Positions 1 to 7,348 of a stretch of 64,000 nucleotides of DNA are shown piece after piece. Made by a program: the position numbers and the translations under genes. This DNA comes from VBDM01 sp049802235 (GTDB lineage: Bacteria; Pseudomonadota; Gammaproteobacteria; Burkholderiales; SG8-39), in assembly GCA_049802235.1 (NCBI GenBank), contig JBARMB010000107.1:1-64000 (forward strand), in the 5' to 3' direction. How positions within the stretch are numbered: position 1 is the stretch's first letter; each line of letters begins with the position of its first letter. The notes beneath the pieces were generated by a model, which was not told the DNA's origin, did no database searches, and saw only the letters and a program-made list of their open reading frames with translations.

Positions 1-1
1 T

Positions 2-1414
2 ATGGCGAAGGGGGTTTTGGTTGGTGAGGTAACGCTTGTCCAATCACCCCTTGAAGATTGGCTAGACGTAAGAAACGGAATCTTGGTCGAGACAGGCGTC
101 CTAGTTACACGAGCGAGATCGTCAATAGACGCACTTCGGGCTCAATTGGTTGGAGTGGAACGAGACCTAGACATATGGGCCGAATGGCTGGCTAGAAATT
201 CCAGTCCTGGCGGTTCGAAAATAAACGATGAACAATTAGCTCTTGGACGAGACATTACCGCTGGTCGAGAAAAGCTGAAAGTTGTTCGGCAGAGCAACGA
301 ATTTGAGCGTAAGAGAGCGGCGCACCTTCGCCAGCTCAAAGATGGTTTTCTCGGCGTTTGGTCCCAAGTCCATCCAAATATCTGCCCAACATGTGGAGAT
401 GATCACAGCAAAAGCGGAGGAATAGAAAAAGTAGTCGCAAATATACAAGCGGATACAGAAAGGCGACTTACCGACCTTGAGGGAGATGAGAAAAGTTTGT
501 CCGAGCAACTCAAACTGCTCGAAAATCGGTTGGCTTCGCTTGGACTTTCTCCGATTGGCGATGATCGCCAGAGAGAACTGGAGAAGTTGCTCATTCCATT
601 CTTGGGAAGCGATACGTTGAGAGCATGTTTGAGTAACCTAGAAAGTCGAACGGAATTGAAGCGAAGGGTGAGAGATGCTCAAACTTTGCCGGATGTTCCG
701 GATGCTCTTGGCAAGGAAAGAATTTCCGACTCTGCCCAAAAACTCGCGGAGCAGGCATTAACTCTGGACTTGGAGGCGGAGCGTTTGTGGCCGTTACCTG
801 AGCGATGGAAAAAGATCAGTAGTGCACTCAAGGACGGGTGCGATCAGATTGTGGCTGCGCATCTACCTGAGACGCTTCAGAAGCTTTGGTGGGAGGTGGC
901 GGCCGCATTGACATCTGGACGTTGGAACCTGGCAGCGAAAGCCGAATTTCTACTAAAAACCCAAGGAAAGGTCATAGTCGGAATGAACGAGCGCCCCGAC
1001 ACTCCTGCGCGCTATCTTTTCAATCAAGCGGAACGGCATATTTTGGGAATGGCATGGTTTGTTGTCCGCTATCTCACATTCGGTAGATTTCAGCGCTCAC
1101 TGATAGTTCTGGACGACCCCGCCCAAGAAATGGATCAAACGACGTTTCGGTCATTCGTGCGTTTCGCGCAAGCATTGCTTCGAATTCATGAGTACAGATC
1201 GATGGCATTGCAGATGGTGTTCTTTCTTCATCAAGAGGAGCGTGCTCTAGATCTCGCGCGAGGAACGATGGGGCGTTTCCTAATGCTGAATTGGCGTAAA
1301 TCAATTGCGGAGGATCAGGCGGAGGACGTTTGGGAAGTTCGATTGAGGTCGGAAGGGTTTTGTGTTCGAAGCGCAACATCGTTGTTCGCCGCGGAAACGA
1401 CCGCTAACGCGTGA
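2..1414 (+). CDS. SMC/Rad50-like ATPase, C-terminal part (5' end outside window)
   Basis: The frame is open to the window edge, so the Walker A half and true start are not visible. What is seen, in order: a long charged coiled coil, a CxxC zinc-hook-like turn at residues 128-131 (NICPTCGDD), a return coiled coil, a Walker B/D-loop near residue 370 (LIVLDDPAQEMD) and an H-loop-like FFLHQEE about 40 residues later. Proteins of this family use ATP to clamp or scan DNA. The stop overlaps the GTG start of the next gene (GTGA), which argues for one operon with the nuclease-like and PIN genes that follow. Base composition is clearly more AT-rich than the genes after 4.2 kb, suggesting transfer. Assignment to the ATPase class is fairly secure; the exact family is not identified. 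Confidence 0.75.
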   Translation: MAKGVLVGEVTLVQSPLEDWLDVRNGILVETGVLVTRARSSIDALRAQLVGVERDLDIWAEWLARNSSPGGSKINDEQLALGRDITAGREKLKVVRQSNEFERKRAAHLRQLKDGFLGVWSQVHPNICPTCGDDHSKSGGIEKVVANIQADTERRLTDLEGDEKSLSEQLKLLENRLASLGLSPIGDDRQRELEKLLIPFLGSDTLRACLSNLESRTELKRRVRDAQTLPDVPDALGKERISDSAQKLAEQALTLDLEAERLWPLPERWKKISSALKDGCDQIVAAHLPETLQKLWWEVAAALTSGRWNLAAKAEFLLKTQGKVIVGMNERPDTPARYLFNQAERHILGMAWFVVRYLTFGRFQRSLIVLDDPAQEMDQTTFRSFVRFAQALLRIHEYRSMALQMVFFLHQEERALDLARGTMGRFLMLNWRKSIAEDQAEDVWEVRLRSEGFCVRSATSLFAAETTANA

Positions 1415-2526
1415 GCACCCCCGATACGTCATTGCCTGTAGGCGATACTCCAGCTGAGGAGGGGTTGGACTGGTGGTGTGATGGTTGGTGGCGCGAAGCT
1501 AACTACAAGCTTCCGTACCCACCCAGCGAGATCGAGCGCTGCGTTGAATTGATCCGCCCGTTCTTCACGTCGCGGTGGCTCCATGAGGCGCTATCGGCAG
1601 ATGGGAATCACGAACTGGCGAGGAGGCTAATTGATGGTCAAGGGTATCGAATGGCACTATTCATCGTGTCGACTGGGCGGATTTTTGAATTGCTCCGAGA
1701 GGTTGAAGGTTTTGAGCGAAAACTTAGTGAGCTAAAAGGGCCAAAGCACGCATCGACATACTTCGAATTAACGCTGGCATCCGCAATTGCGCGGTGGGGT
1801 GCGAAAGTGCGCTTTCCTCTGGAAGGAAAGTCAAAGCAAGCGGATCTAATTTGCGAGAATGCGAGCGGAAGTTTTGCTGTGGAGTGCAAACGACTAGGCG
1901 ATGAGCGGTGGGAGATTTGGGAACAAGCACTGTTTAATCGACTAATGATGTCCTCTGCGACGCGTGATGACGGAGAAAACGTGACGCAAATTGAACTGAA
2001 TCCGCGTCTGTCTGAACTCCGACTCGATGATGAGTTTTCTGATATCAATGAGCAACTGCTTGCGGAGTTCGAGCAGGAGATCGCTATCGGTTTGCAACGA
2101 GCCGTAGATTCCAATAGCTATGAGTGGAACTCGCTCGGAGGTCTGGGCCGCGTCCGAATGGCACTCAAAGGTGGGGGTGAGTACGGCTCAGTATCCGGAT
2201 TTGAAATTTCTCCTACTGCGAAGTTGCGACGAATTCTCAGATATGGCGTGCTTGAAGCTGCCAGTCAACTTCCTTCGGATATTCCCGGTCTGATAGCCGT
2301 GTACTCGTACTATCTTCCGGATCCGAGCCTAGCGGCTATTGCGTTTAGGGCTATCTGTAAGGTGCGGCCGCATTTGATGTCGAAAATAGTTGCGCTAGTC
2401 GTCTTTCCGGGCGGGACCATATTCCATCACACTGATCCCATGATGTTCCTGAATCCGTATTCATCTTTCGATGCCGAGGCATCAAATCCCGTGCAAATGG
2501 TTCGTTCAGTCTACGGCCTGGCTTAG
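1411..2526 (+). CDS. PD-(D/E)XK nuclease-like protein
   Basis: A 371-residue protein that starts with GTG inside the stop of the preceding ATPase gene. The middle carries a plausible PD-(D/E)XK core: E119 in a helix (YFELTLASAI), D145 after a strand (KQADLICEN) and E158-x-K160 (FAVECKRLG). In that superfamily these residues bind metal and cut DNA or RNA. The N-terminus is Trp-rich (LDWWCDGWW) and predicted helical; the C-terminal 200 residues show no motif I recognise. No signal peptide or membrane segment is visible, so a cytosolic role is expected. Position between an SMC-like ATPase and a PIN protein suggests the nuclease part of a multi-protein system. The fold call rests on motif spacing only. 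Confidence 0.65.
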   Translation: MSTPDTSLPVGDTPAEEGLDWWCDGWWREANYKLPYPPSEIERCVELIRPFFTSRWLHEALSADGNHELARRLIDGQGYRMALFIVSTGRIFELLREVEGFERKLSELKGPKHASTYFELTLASAIARWGAKVRFPLEGKSKQADLICENASGSFAVECKRLGDERWEIWEQALFNRLMMSSATRDDGENVTQIELNPRLSELRLDDEFSDINEQLLAEFEQEIAIGLQRAVDSNSYEWNSLGGLGRVRMALKGGGEYGSVSGFEISPTAKLRRILRYGVLEAASQLPSDIPGLIAVYSYYLPDPSLAAIAFRAICKVRPHLMSKIVALVVFPGGTIFHHTDPMMFLNPYSSFDAEASNPVQMVRSVYGLA

Positions 2527-2535
2527 TGGGGTGCC

Positions 2536-3843
2536 ATGTCGACAGGTCGAATAGCTATATTGCTTGACGCCAACGTAGCATTGCATTTCAAGCGCTGCGA
2601 CCAAATTAGTTGGCAAGAACTGTGTGGCGTACCAGCTTCACTCGGTGTTGATCTTATAGTTTGCCCAACGTTCCTACGTGAACTTGAGAAGGTTCGAATA
2701 GAGCATCGCAGTGAAAGTATTCGGCGACGCGCGGCTGACGCATCGCGATGGGTCTCCGATTGTTTCAAGTCGAGTTCGGAGGCAGAAATCAGACCAAATG
2801 TCCGTTTGGTGTTCCACGAACGAGATCCGATCCCCGCAGATTTCACCAAATACAATCTGTCGGAGTTAGTTATTGACGATTGGCTGATTGCTACGGCTTT
2901 GGCTTACGTCGAAAGTTTCGGAATACCATTGAAAGTTGCGACGGCGGATGGTCCGCTACATTTGAAGTTGCGCTATCACCACTTGGAACCGGTGGTGTTG
3001 CTGGACGACCTCAGACTTCCCGCGGAGATTGATCCCCGGGACCAAGAATTGCGTGATCTGAGGCGAAAAGTCGCAGAGGAAGAGGCGAGAAGGCCGCTGC
3101 TTTCATTGGTATTTCCTGATGGCCGCAGCAGGCTTGAGCTCGCTAAGCCTCAGTCGCCACCGTTGGATCCAGCTGATGTATTTGTTCGCAAGTCAATGGA
3201 AAATTTGCGATCGGAGAACTCGAGGCTTGAGTACACGCCTTCCTTGCGACAACGCTCGATGTTGATGTTTCCTCCGTCCAAGTCTGACGTCGACAGATAT
3301 AACGCGGAGTTGGAGAAGTTCTTCAAGGCGTATGAAAAGTATTCGCGGGCCACGTGGATCCATAAGGATTTCTTACGGAGAGCGGTTGAGGTTCGCCTGA
3401 CTATTGTCAATTCAGGCCAATCCGTTGCGACAGATATTGATATTGAGATTCGTGTTCCAGACGATGTACAAGTATGGACACCAGACGAGGTCCCGGAGTC
3501 TGTCAGAGAGCCAAAACCGCCGCCGATTCCTGAGCCTGTACCTGCTATGGGGAACTTCAATATGCCCTCGTTCATTAGTGGGCATCACCTGCGAACATTT
3601 GACGATGCCCTTCGAGACGTGCAACCTTTGTCCCACTCCGGTCCCAACGTCGATGATGACCGAAGGTTGGTGAAATATTGGGTGAAAAAACTGAAGCATC
3701 ATCGTCAACACGACTTCGATCCTTTCATTCTAGTGTTCGAGCATGGCGCAGCTTTCCAAAATTTCAATTGTTCCATTGAGATCCACTCGGCGGAGATGAC
3801 GGCTGTAGAGAGCGGACGGCTCGATTTTATTTGCAATGAATGA
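2536..3843 (+). CDS. PIN-domain protein with C-terminal accessory domain
   Basis: A 435-residue protein that begins 9 bases after the nuclease-like gene. Residues 1-160 look like a PIN ribonuclease domain: D11 in ILLDANVAL, acidic residues E49/E51, D114-D115 in VIDDWLIATAL and D138 in VATADGPL, the usual four-acid arrangement. This is much longer than a VapC toxin (about 130 residues) and no VapB-like antitoxin is adjacent. After a charged linker comes a domain with VEVRLTIVNSG and DIDIEIRVPDD, resembling an immunoglobulin-like beta sandwich, then a proline-rich stretch (about residues 320-335) and an unrecognised C-terminus. It probably works with the two upstream genes rather than as a stand-alone toxin. 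Confidence 0.7.
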   Translation: MSTGRIAILLDANVALHFKRCDQISWQELCGVPASLGVDLIVCPTFLRELEKVRIEHRSESIRRRAADASRWVSDCFKSSSEAEIRPNVRLVFHERDPIPADFTKYNLSELVIDDWLIATALAYVESFGIPLKVATADGPLHLKLRYHHLEPVVLLDDLRLPAEIDPRDQELRDLRRKVAEEEARRPLLSLVFPDGRSRLELAKPQSPPLDPADVFVRKSMENLRSENSRLEYTPSLRQRSMLMFPPSKSDVDRYNAELEKFFKAYEKYSRATWIHKDFLRRAVEVRLTIVNSGQSVATDIDIEIRVPDDVQVWTPDEVPESVREPKPPPIPEPVPAMGNFNMPSFISGHHLRTFDDALRDVQPLSHSGPNVDDDRRLVKYWVKKLKHHRQHDFDPFILVFEHGAAFQNFNCSIEIHSAEMTAVESGRLDFICNE

Positions 3844-3875
3844 AAGTGGGAGAAATATCCTCGTAGGAGAGACGT

Positions 3876-4109
3876 ATGAGCGAATTTCGAGATGATCATC
3901 GAGGGCATACGATCTTTCCGCACGCAAGTGGCCCGTCAACTGGTCCCTTCGTCGGTTCATATTCAGCGTGGAGAATTGAACCTAACAACTCCTATCGAGC
4001 AGTAGTCCAGGGAACGGTGCCAGGCACATTTCAAAGCGTAGAAAAGGCGCATGCGGCTGCAATTGACGAAGCGCGACGCTGCTTGGACGCTGTATTGGAT
4101 CGGAAGTAG
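3876..4109 (+). CDS. small hypothetical protein
   Basis: A 77-residue protein starting 32 bases after the PIN gene, preceded by a purine-rich GGAGAGACGT that can serve as ribosome binding site. It has no signal peptide or membrane helix. The central part (FVGSYSAWRIEP...YRAVVQGTVPGTF) looks like a small beta-rich fold followed by one helix (EKAHAAAIDEARRCLDAVL). No family is recognised. Composition matches the three upstream genes, so it may be the last gene of that block; its stop lies about 35 bases before the first ybiT leader copy. Confidence 0.5.
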   Translation: MSEFRDDHRGHTIFPHASGPSTGPFVGSYSAWRIEPNNSYRAVVQGTVPGTFQSVEKAHAAAIDEARRCLDAVLDRK

Positions 4110-4143
4110 AGCGGTACGGGAGATCGAGGGAGAAGCCGTTACA

Positions 4144-4413
4144 GGGGCGACACTGCTATAATCTGCCCTCGCAATTAGACCCCTCCAAGCTGGTTGAAGC
4201 CGGCTTTTTTTGTTTCTGGAACTCCAGTGATCGTCGCCTCCAACATCGCCATGCAGTTCGGGGCCAAGCCCCTTTTCTCGGACGCTTCCGTGAAGTTCGG
4301 CGGCGGAAACCGCCATGGCCTGATCGGCGCCAACGGCTGCGGCAAGTCCACTTTCATGAAGATCCTCCGCGGGGAGCTTGAGCCCTCCGCGGGGACCGTG
4401 GCGATCGGTTCCA
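4144..4413 (+). repeat. ybiT leader/5'-end copy L1
   Basis: First of four related copies of the segment that precedes ybiT. It holds a TATAAT at 4157-4162, the conserved hairpin and T-run at 4188-4211, then the ybiT GTG at 4227 and about 62 codons including the Walker A region. Homology to the intact copy (7270 onward) stops at about 4413, just before the hflX start. Several scattered substitutions show that it is not a recent exact duplication. Confidence 0.9.
4188..4211 (+). terminator. intrinsic terminator in leader copy L1
   Basis: Hairpin AGCTGG/CCGGCT with a short loop followed by TTTTTTT. It could end transcripts from the upstream AT-rich gene block, or act as an attenuator if the TATAAT 26 bases upstream is a promoter. 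The same structure recurs at 6490 and 7308. Confidence 0.65.
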
Positions 4414-4418
4414 ATTGA
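4227..4418 (+). pseudogene. ybiT 5' fragment (63 codons), coupled to hflX
   Basis: Begins with the same GTG as the intact ybiT at 7349 and encodes 63 residues with an intact Walker A (GANGCGKST). It diverges after VAIG and stops at TGA 4416-4418. The stop shares bases with the TTG start of hflX (TTGA). There is no Shine-Dalgarno in front of that TTG, so translation of the fragment may deliver ribosomes to hflX. The fragment lacks Walker B and everything after it and cannot be an active ATPase. Confidence 0.85.
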
Positions 4419-5725
4419 TAGACGACCAGAAGCCGACGCGCGCCATCGTGGCGGCGGTGCAGCTCTCAAGCGTGAGCGACGCCGAGTTCGAGGCGTCGCT
4501 GACCGAGTTGCGCCAGCTCGCGAAGACGCTGGGGTTCGAGGTCGTCGGCACGTTCACGCAGAAGCGCGCCGGGTTCGACTCGACGGCGTACTTCGGAACC
4601 GGCAAGCGCGAGGAACTGCGCCTCATGCGCGAGCAGGACGCCGCCGACGTCATCCTCATCGACCACGAGATCTCCCCCTCGCAGGCGCACAACCTGGAGA
4701 AGGAGGTCGGCTGCGAGGTGATGGACCGCACCATGGTCATCCTCGAAATCTTTCACCGCCACGCGAGCTCGCGCTTCGCGCGCGCGCAGGTCGAGATCGC
4801 GCGCCTCGGCTACATGGCGCCGCGCCTGCGCGAAGCCGCCAAGGAGGCCGGGCCGAAGGACCGGGGGCGCAGCGGCACCGGCGGCCGCAGCGGCGGCGAG
4901 TCGCACGGCGAGCTCGACCGGCGCAAGATCCGCGACCGCATCGCCGAGCTGCAGCAGGAGCTCGACGGCATGGGCCTCGAGCGCAGGACGCAGCGCGAGC
5001 GGCGGAGCGAGCGCGAGGGCCTCGCCCGCGTGGCGCTCGTCGGCTACACGAATGCGGGCAAGTCCACCCTGATGCGCGCGCTCACCGGGAGCGAGGCGCT
5101 GGTCGCGGACAAGCTCTTCGCGACGCTCGACACCACGGTGCGGGCGCTCTACCCCGAGACCGTCCCGCGCGTGCTGGTGAGCGACACGGTCGGCTTCATC
5201 AAGAACCTGCCGCACGGGCTGGTCGCCTCGTTCAAGTCGACGCTCGACGAGGCGCTCGAGGCGTCGCTCCTCGTCCACGTGGTCGATGCGAGCGATGCCG
5301 GGTTCGAGCGCCAGCTCGCGGTGACCGATGAAGTGCTCGACGAGATCGGCGCGCGGGACGTGCCGCGGCTGCTCGTCTTCAACAAGATCGACCGCGCCGG
5401 CGACGCCGCAGTCCAGGCCGAACGCGAAGCGGCGCTCTGCGCGCGCTACCCCGGCTGCGTCGTGATGAGCGCGAAGCGGGAGGGCGACGTCGCCCGGCTG
5501 CGCGAGGCGATCGTCGCGTTCTTCGAGCGGCGCCTGGTCGAGGCCGAGCTCTTCCTTCCCTGGTCGGCGCAGAACCTGCGCGGGCAGATCTTCGCCACCT
5601 GCACGGTGCTGGAGGAGCACGCCGATGCCGAGGGCGCGTTCCTGCGCGTGCGCGGCGAGCCCGCGGCCGTGGCGCGCCTGCGCGAGCAATTGGGCGAGGC
5701 CGCTGTAATTCGCCCCCGCGCTTAG
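4415..5725 (+). CDS. hflX: GTPase HflX-like ribosome-associated protein
   Basis: A full-length 436-residue HflX-family GTPase. The N-terminal HflX domain (TQKRAGFDSTAYFGTGK; HEISPSQAHNLE) is followed by an arginine-rich coiled linker with a Gly/Ser-rich insert (about residues 150-165). The G domain has G1 GYTNAGKST (about 209-217), G3 DTVGFIKNLPH, G4 NKID and G5 SAK. HflX proteins split or rescue stalled 70S ribosomes. The TTG start is chosen because it overlaps the stop of the ybiT fragment and gives a complete N-terminus. It does not sit in an hfq-hflX-hflK context, so it may be a second paralogue. Its last ten codons overlap leader-like copy L2. Pairing with ABC-F ybiT suggests a shared translation-stress role (inference). 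Confidence 0.88.
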   Translation: MIDDQKPTRAIVAAVQLSSVSDAEFEASLTELRQLAKTLGFEVVGTFTQKRAGFDSTAYFGTGKREELRLMREQDAADVILIDHEISPSQAHNLEKEVGCEVMDRTMVILEIFHRHASSRFARAQVEIARLGYMAPRLREAAKEAGPKDRGRSGTGGRSGGESHGELDRRKIRDRIAELQQELDGMGLERRTQRERRSEREGLARVALVGYTNAGKSTLMRALTGSEALVADKLFATLDTTVRALYPETVPRVLVSDTVGFIKNLPHGLVASFKSTLDEALEASLLVHVVDASDAGFERQLAVTDEVLDEIGARDVPRLLVFNKIDRAGDAAVQAEREAALCARYPGCVVMSAKREGDVARLREAIVAFFERRLVEAELFLPWSAQNLRGQIFATCTVLEEHADAEGAFLRVRGEPAAVARLREQLGEAAVIRPRA

Positions 5726-5752
5726 TCCCGATCCAGGCTGGCGGAGCCCGGC
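5696..5752 (+). repeat. divergent leader copy L2, overlapping hflX 3' end
   Basis: From the last ten codons of hflX through the following hairpin, the sequence matches the segment before ybiT at roughly four bases in five: GCGAGG-CTG-TAAT-CGCCC-CGC-TTAGTCC-ATCCA-GCTGGC. The poly-T is lost (GGGCGG instead). Either the leaders derive from an hflX 3' end plus terminator, or hflX was joined to a leader copy. Confidence 0.7.
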
Positions 5753-5829
5753 CGGGCGGTGAGGCGCTTCCGCGTCCAGCGCGGAGTGCGTATGATTCAC
5801 CGGAGAACAGGGCGCCAAGGAGGTGAACG

Positions 5830-6057
5830 ATGGAAGTCTTCCCGGGAGTTTCGGTGGACGCGGGGGTGCGGTTCGGAAAGCCATGCATCGCCGGCACCCG
5901 CATGGACGTCGCCACGGTGGTCGCGGCGCTTGGGGCCGGTGAGAGCTACGCGGATGTGGAACGCGATTACCGCCTGACCCACGAACAGGTTCTGACCGCG
6001 CTGCGCTATGCCGCCCACGTGGCGGCGCACCTGCCTCCCGCGGTGAAGGCCGCGTGA
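5830..6057 (+). CDS. DUF433-family antitoxin
   Basis: A 75-residue protein with the DUF433 signature (FGKPCIAGTRMDVATVVAAL ... YRLTHEQVLTALRYAA), a short winged-helix-like DNA-binding fold. It is preceded by a strong ribosome binding site (AAGGAGGTG, 5819-5827). The stop overlaps the GTG start of the DUF5615 gene, the usual layout of a DUF433/DUF5615 toxin-antitoxin pair related to VapBC. The antitoxin would bind the toxin and repress the operon. It lies between leader copies L2 and L3 of the ybiT array. Confidence 0.85.
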   Translation: MEVFPGVSVDAGVRFGKPCIAGTRMDVATVVAALGAGESYADVERDYRLTHEQVLTALRYAAHVAAHLPPAVKAA

Positions 6058-6419
6058 AGGTATTGCTCGACGAGAACTTCCCGCTTCCCCTCTACCACCG
6101 GCTCCGTGAAGCCGGGCACGACGCCGAGCACATCATTGTCCTCGGGCAACGCGGGATTCCGGACTCGGCCATCCGGCAACGGCTGATGGCGGAAGAACTC
6201 GTGTTCCTCACCCACGACACCGAGTTCGAGGATCTGCCCGCCGACTATCGCGCGCAGGTGGTGATCTCCCGCGTTCCGCAGCGGCTTCCTACGGCGCGAC
6301 GCGTGGAGATATGGTTCGGCGCGCTCGAAGGGTTCCTCAAGACGAAACCCGCGGGACGGCTCTTCGATCTGCTTGAGACCGGGCAGATCGTCGCGTGGAC
6401 GAGGCGCGAGAACCGATAG
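6054..6419 (+). CDS. DUF5615 PIN-like toxin
   Basis: A 121-residue protein with the DUF5615 PIN-like/Mut7-C pattern: MKVLLDENFP at the N-terminus, AEHIIVLGQRGIPD, and LTHDTEFEDLP near residue 53. The acidic residues D6/E7 and D55 are the expected metal ligands of this fold, which usually cleaves RNA. The frame is intact from GTG 6054, which overlaps the antitoxin stop. No sign of decay is seen, unlike the ParE-like and VapC-like toxins of the same array. Confidence 0.85.
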   Translation: MKVLLDENFPLPLYHRLREAGHDAEHIIVLGQRGIPDSAIRQRLMAEELVFLTHDTEFEDLPADYRAQVVISRVPQRLPTARRVEIWFGALEGFLKTKPAGRLFDLLETGQIVAWTRRENR

Positions 6420-6448
6420 GCGAGGCCGTTGCGGATGCCGCGGTGGCG

Positions 6449-6603
6449 GCGACGCCGCTGCAATCCGCCCTCGCTTTAGTCCAAATCCAAGCTGGCTGAG
6501 GCCGGCTTTTTTGTTTCTGGAACCCTCGTGATCGTCGCCTCCGGCATCGCCATGCAGTTCGGGGCCAGGCCCCTTTTCTCGGACGTCTCCGCGAAGTTCG
6601 GCG
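6449..6603 (+). repeat. ybiT leader/5'-end copy L3
   Basis: Third copy of the leader: GCAATCCGCC in place of TATAATCCGCC, the hairpin with TTTTTT at 6490-6512, and the ybiT GTG at 6528 with about 25 matching codons (to 6603). It is closer to the intact leader than L1 is. It separates the DUF433/DUF5615 pair from the antitoxin/ParE-like pair. Confidence 0.9.
6490..6512 (+). terminator. intrinsic terminator in leader copy L3
   Basis: AGCTGGC-TGAG-GCCGGCT followed by T6. It follows the DUF5615 toxin gene by about 70 bases and could end that transcript. Confidence 0.65.
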
Positions 6604-6647
6604 TCATCAGCACAGTGTCGCGGAGCGGAGTAGCATTGTGCCTATGA
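6528..6647 (+). pseudogene. ybiT 5' fragment (39 codons), coupled to antitoxin gene
   Basis: Starts at the same GTG as ybiT, matches its first 25 codons, then runs into unrelated sequence and stops at TGA 6645-6647. The stop overlaps the ATG (6644) of the downstream antitoxin as ATGA. Together with the TTGA overlap at hflX this is a second cassette gene starting on the stop codon of a truncated ybiT frame. Confidence 0.8.
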
Positions 6648-6868
6648 GAGTTACCACCGGAAAAGTCATCGAAGGCAAGGTGGTTGTCGAGGGCCTCCCC
6701 TTGGACGAAGGGGCCGTCGTGACCGTACTTGCGCGTGAGGCGGAAGAAACCTTCCGCCTATCGCCGGAGGAGGAAGCGGAACTCCTTCTGTCAATCGAAG
6801 AGGCCGATCGCGGGGAAACGGTGTCCTTGGAAGAAGTCCTCGAGAAGCTCCCTGGCCCCCGGCCTTGA
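6644..6868 (+). CDS. small antitoxin-like protein paired with a ParE-like toxin
   Basis: A 74-residue acidic protein. The N-terminus (TTGKVIEGKVVVEGLPLDEG) looks like a short beta domain of a prevent-host-death or AbrB-like antitoxin. The C-terminus (SPEEEAELLLSIEEADRGE...EEVLEKL) is the helical toxin-wrapping part seen in ParD/RelB-type antitoxins paired with ParE. ATG 6644 is preferred over GTG 6638 because it overlaps the ybiT-fragment stop. The TGA overlaps the TTG start of the toxin gene. The antitoxin is intact while its partner is frameshifted. Confidence 0.75.
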   Translation: MRVTTGKVIEGKVVVEGLPLDEGAVVTVLAREAEETFRLSPEEEAELLLSIEEADRGETVSLEEVLEKLPGPRP

Positions 6869-7165
6869 CGGCAGAATTCGGCCTTCGGCTAACCCGTCGC
6901 GCCGAACGCCATATTCAACGGGCGGCGGAGTGGTGGGAGTTGAATCGCCCCCTCGCACCCGGCGCCATAAAGCTCGAGGTGAAAGAGGCGTGTGAACTTC
7001 TTCAGTCTCAGCCGGGGATTGGTGCCCGCGCCATAGATACCAGCTGGTGTACGTCGGTTTCATCTGAGTCGCATTCACCACTTTCTTTACTACCGGATTC
7101 GAGGTGGCACGGTCGAAGTGCTCGCCTTGTGGCACACGAGTCGTGGTCGTGGCCCAGAACTTTGA
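6865..7165 (+). pseudogene. frameshifted ParE/RelE-family toxin
   Basis: The TTG start overlaps the antitoxin stop. Frame 1 encodes a typical ParE N-terminus (RLTRRAERHIQRAAEWWE ... LLQSQPGIGARA). Near 7042 the homologous reading moves by one base to AGVRRFHLSRIHHFLYYR, then VEVLALWHTSRGRGPEL and TGA at 7163-7165, the canonical ParE C-terminus. One indel therefore breaks an otherwise complete toxin of about 100 residues. It is either a real inactivation or a sequencing error; both halves keep normal family motifs, so the lesion is recent or artefactual. Confidence 0.8.
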
Positions 7166-7269
7166 GTGCGGAGAGACGACGCCGAACCAACCATTCGAGA
7201 CCGACCTTCGCAAGCGGGCTTCGCCCGCCCGTTCGGCGCGGCGTCCGTGATCGGAAGCAGCGGCCGGCG

Positions 7270-7348
7270 AGGCTGCTATAATCCGCCCTCGCTTTAGTCC
7301 CAATCCAAGCTGGCTGAGGCCGGCTTTTTTGTTTCTGGAACCCCTCAA
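7270..7348 (+). promoter_or_regulatory. ybiT leader L4 with TATAAT and attenuator-like terminator
   Basis: TATAAT at 7277-7282, then the hairpin AGCTGGC-TGAG-GCCGGCT with T6 at 7308-7330, then the GTG start of ybiT at 7349. If the TATAAT is a -10 element, the transcript would meet a terminator after about 40 bases and before the coding region, an attenuation layout. The TATAAT aligns with coding sequence of the hflX 3' end in L2, so its promoter role is uncertain. Confidence 0.45.
7308..7330 (+). terminator. intrinsic terminator immediately upstream of ybiT
   Basis: A 7-bp stem with a TGAG loop and six T residues, ending 18 bases before the ybiT GTG. It is conserved in copies L1 and L3. Confidence 0.7.

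Noticed and set aside
4157..4162. Consensus -10 box TATAAT as a certain promoter
   Set aside because: The same position in L2 is hflX coding sequence and in L3 reads GCAATC; no -35 at 17 bases is convincing, so it is kept only as a possibility.
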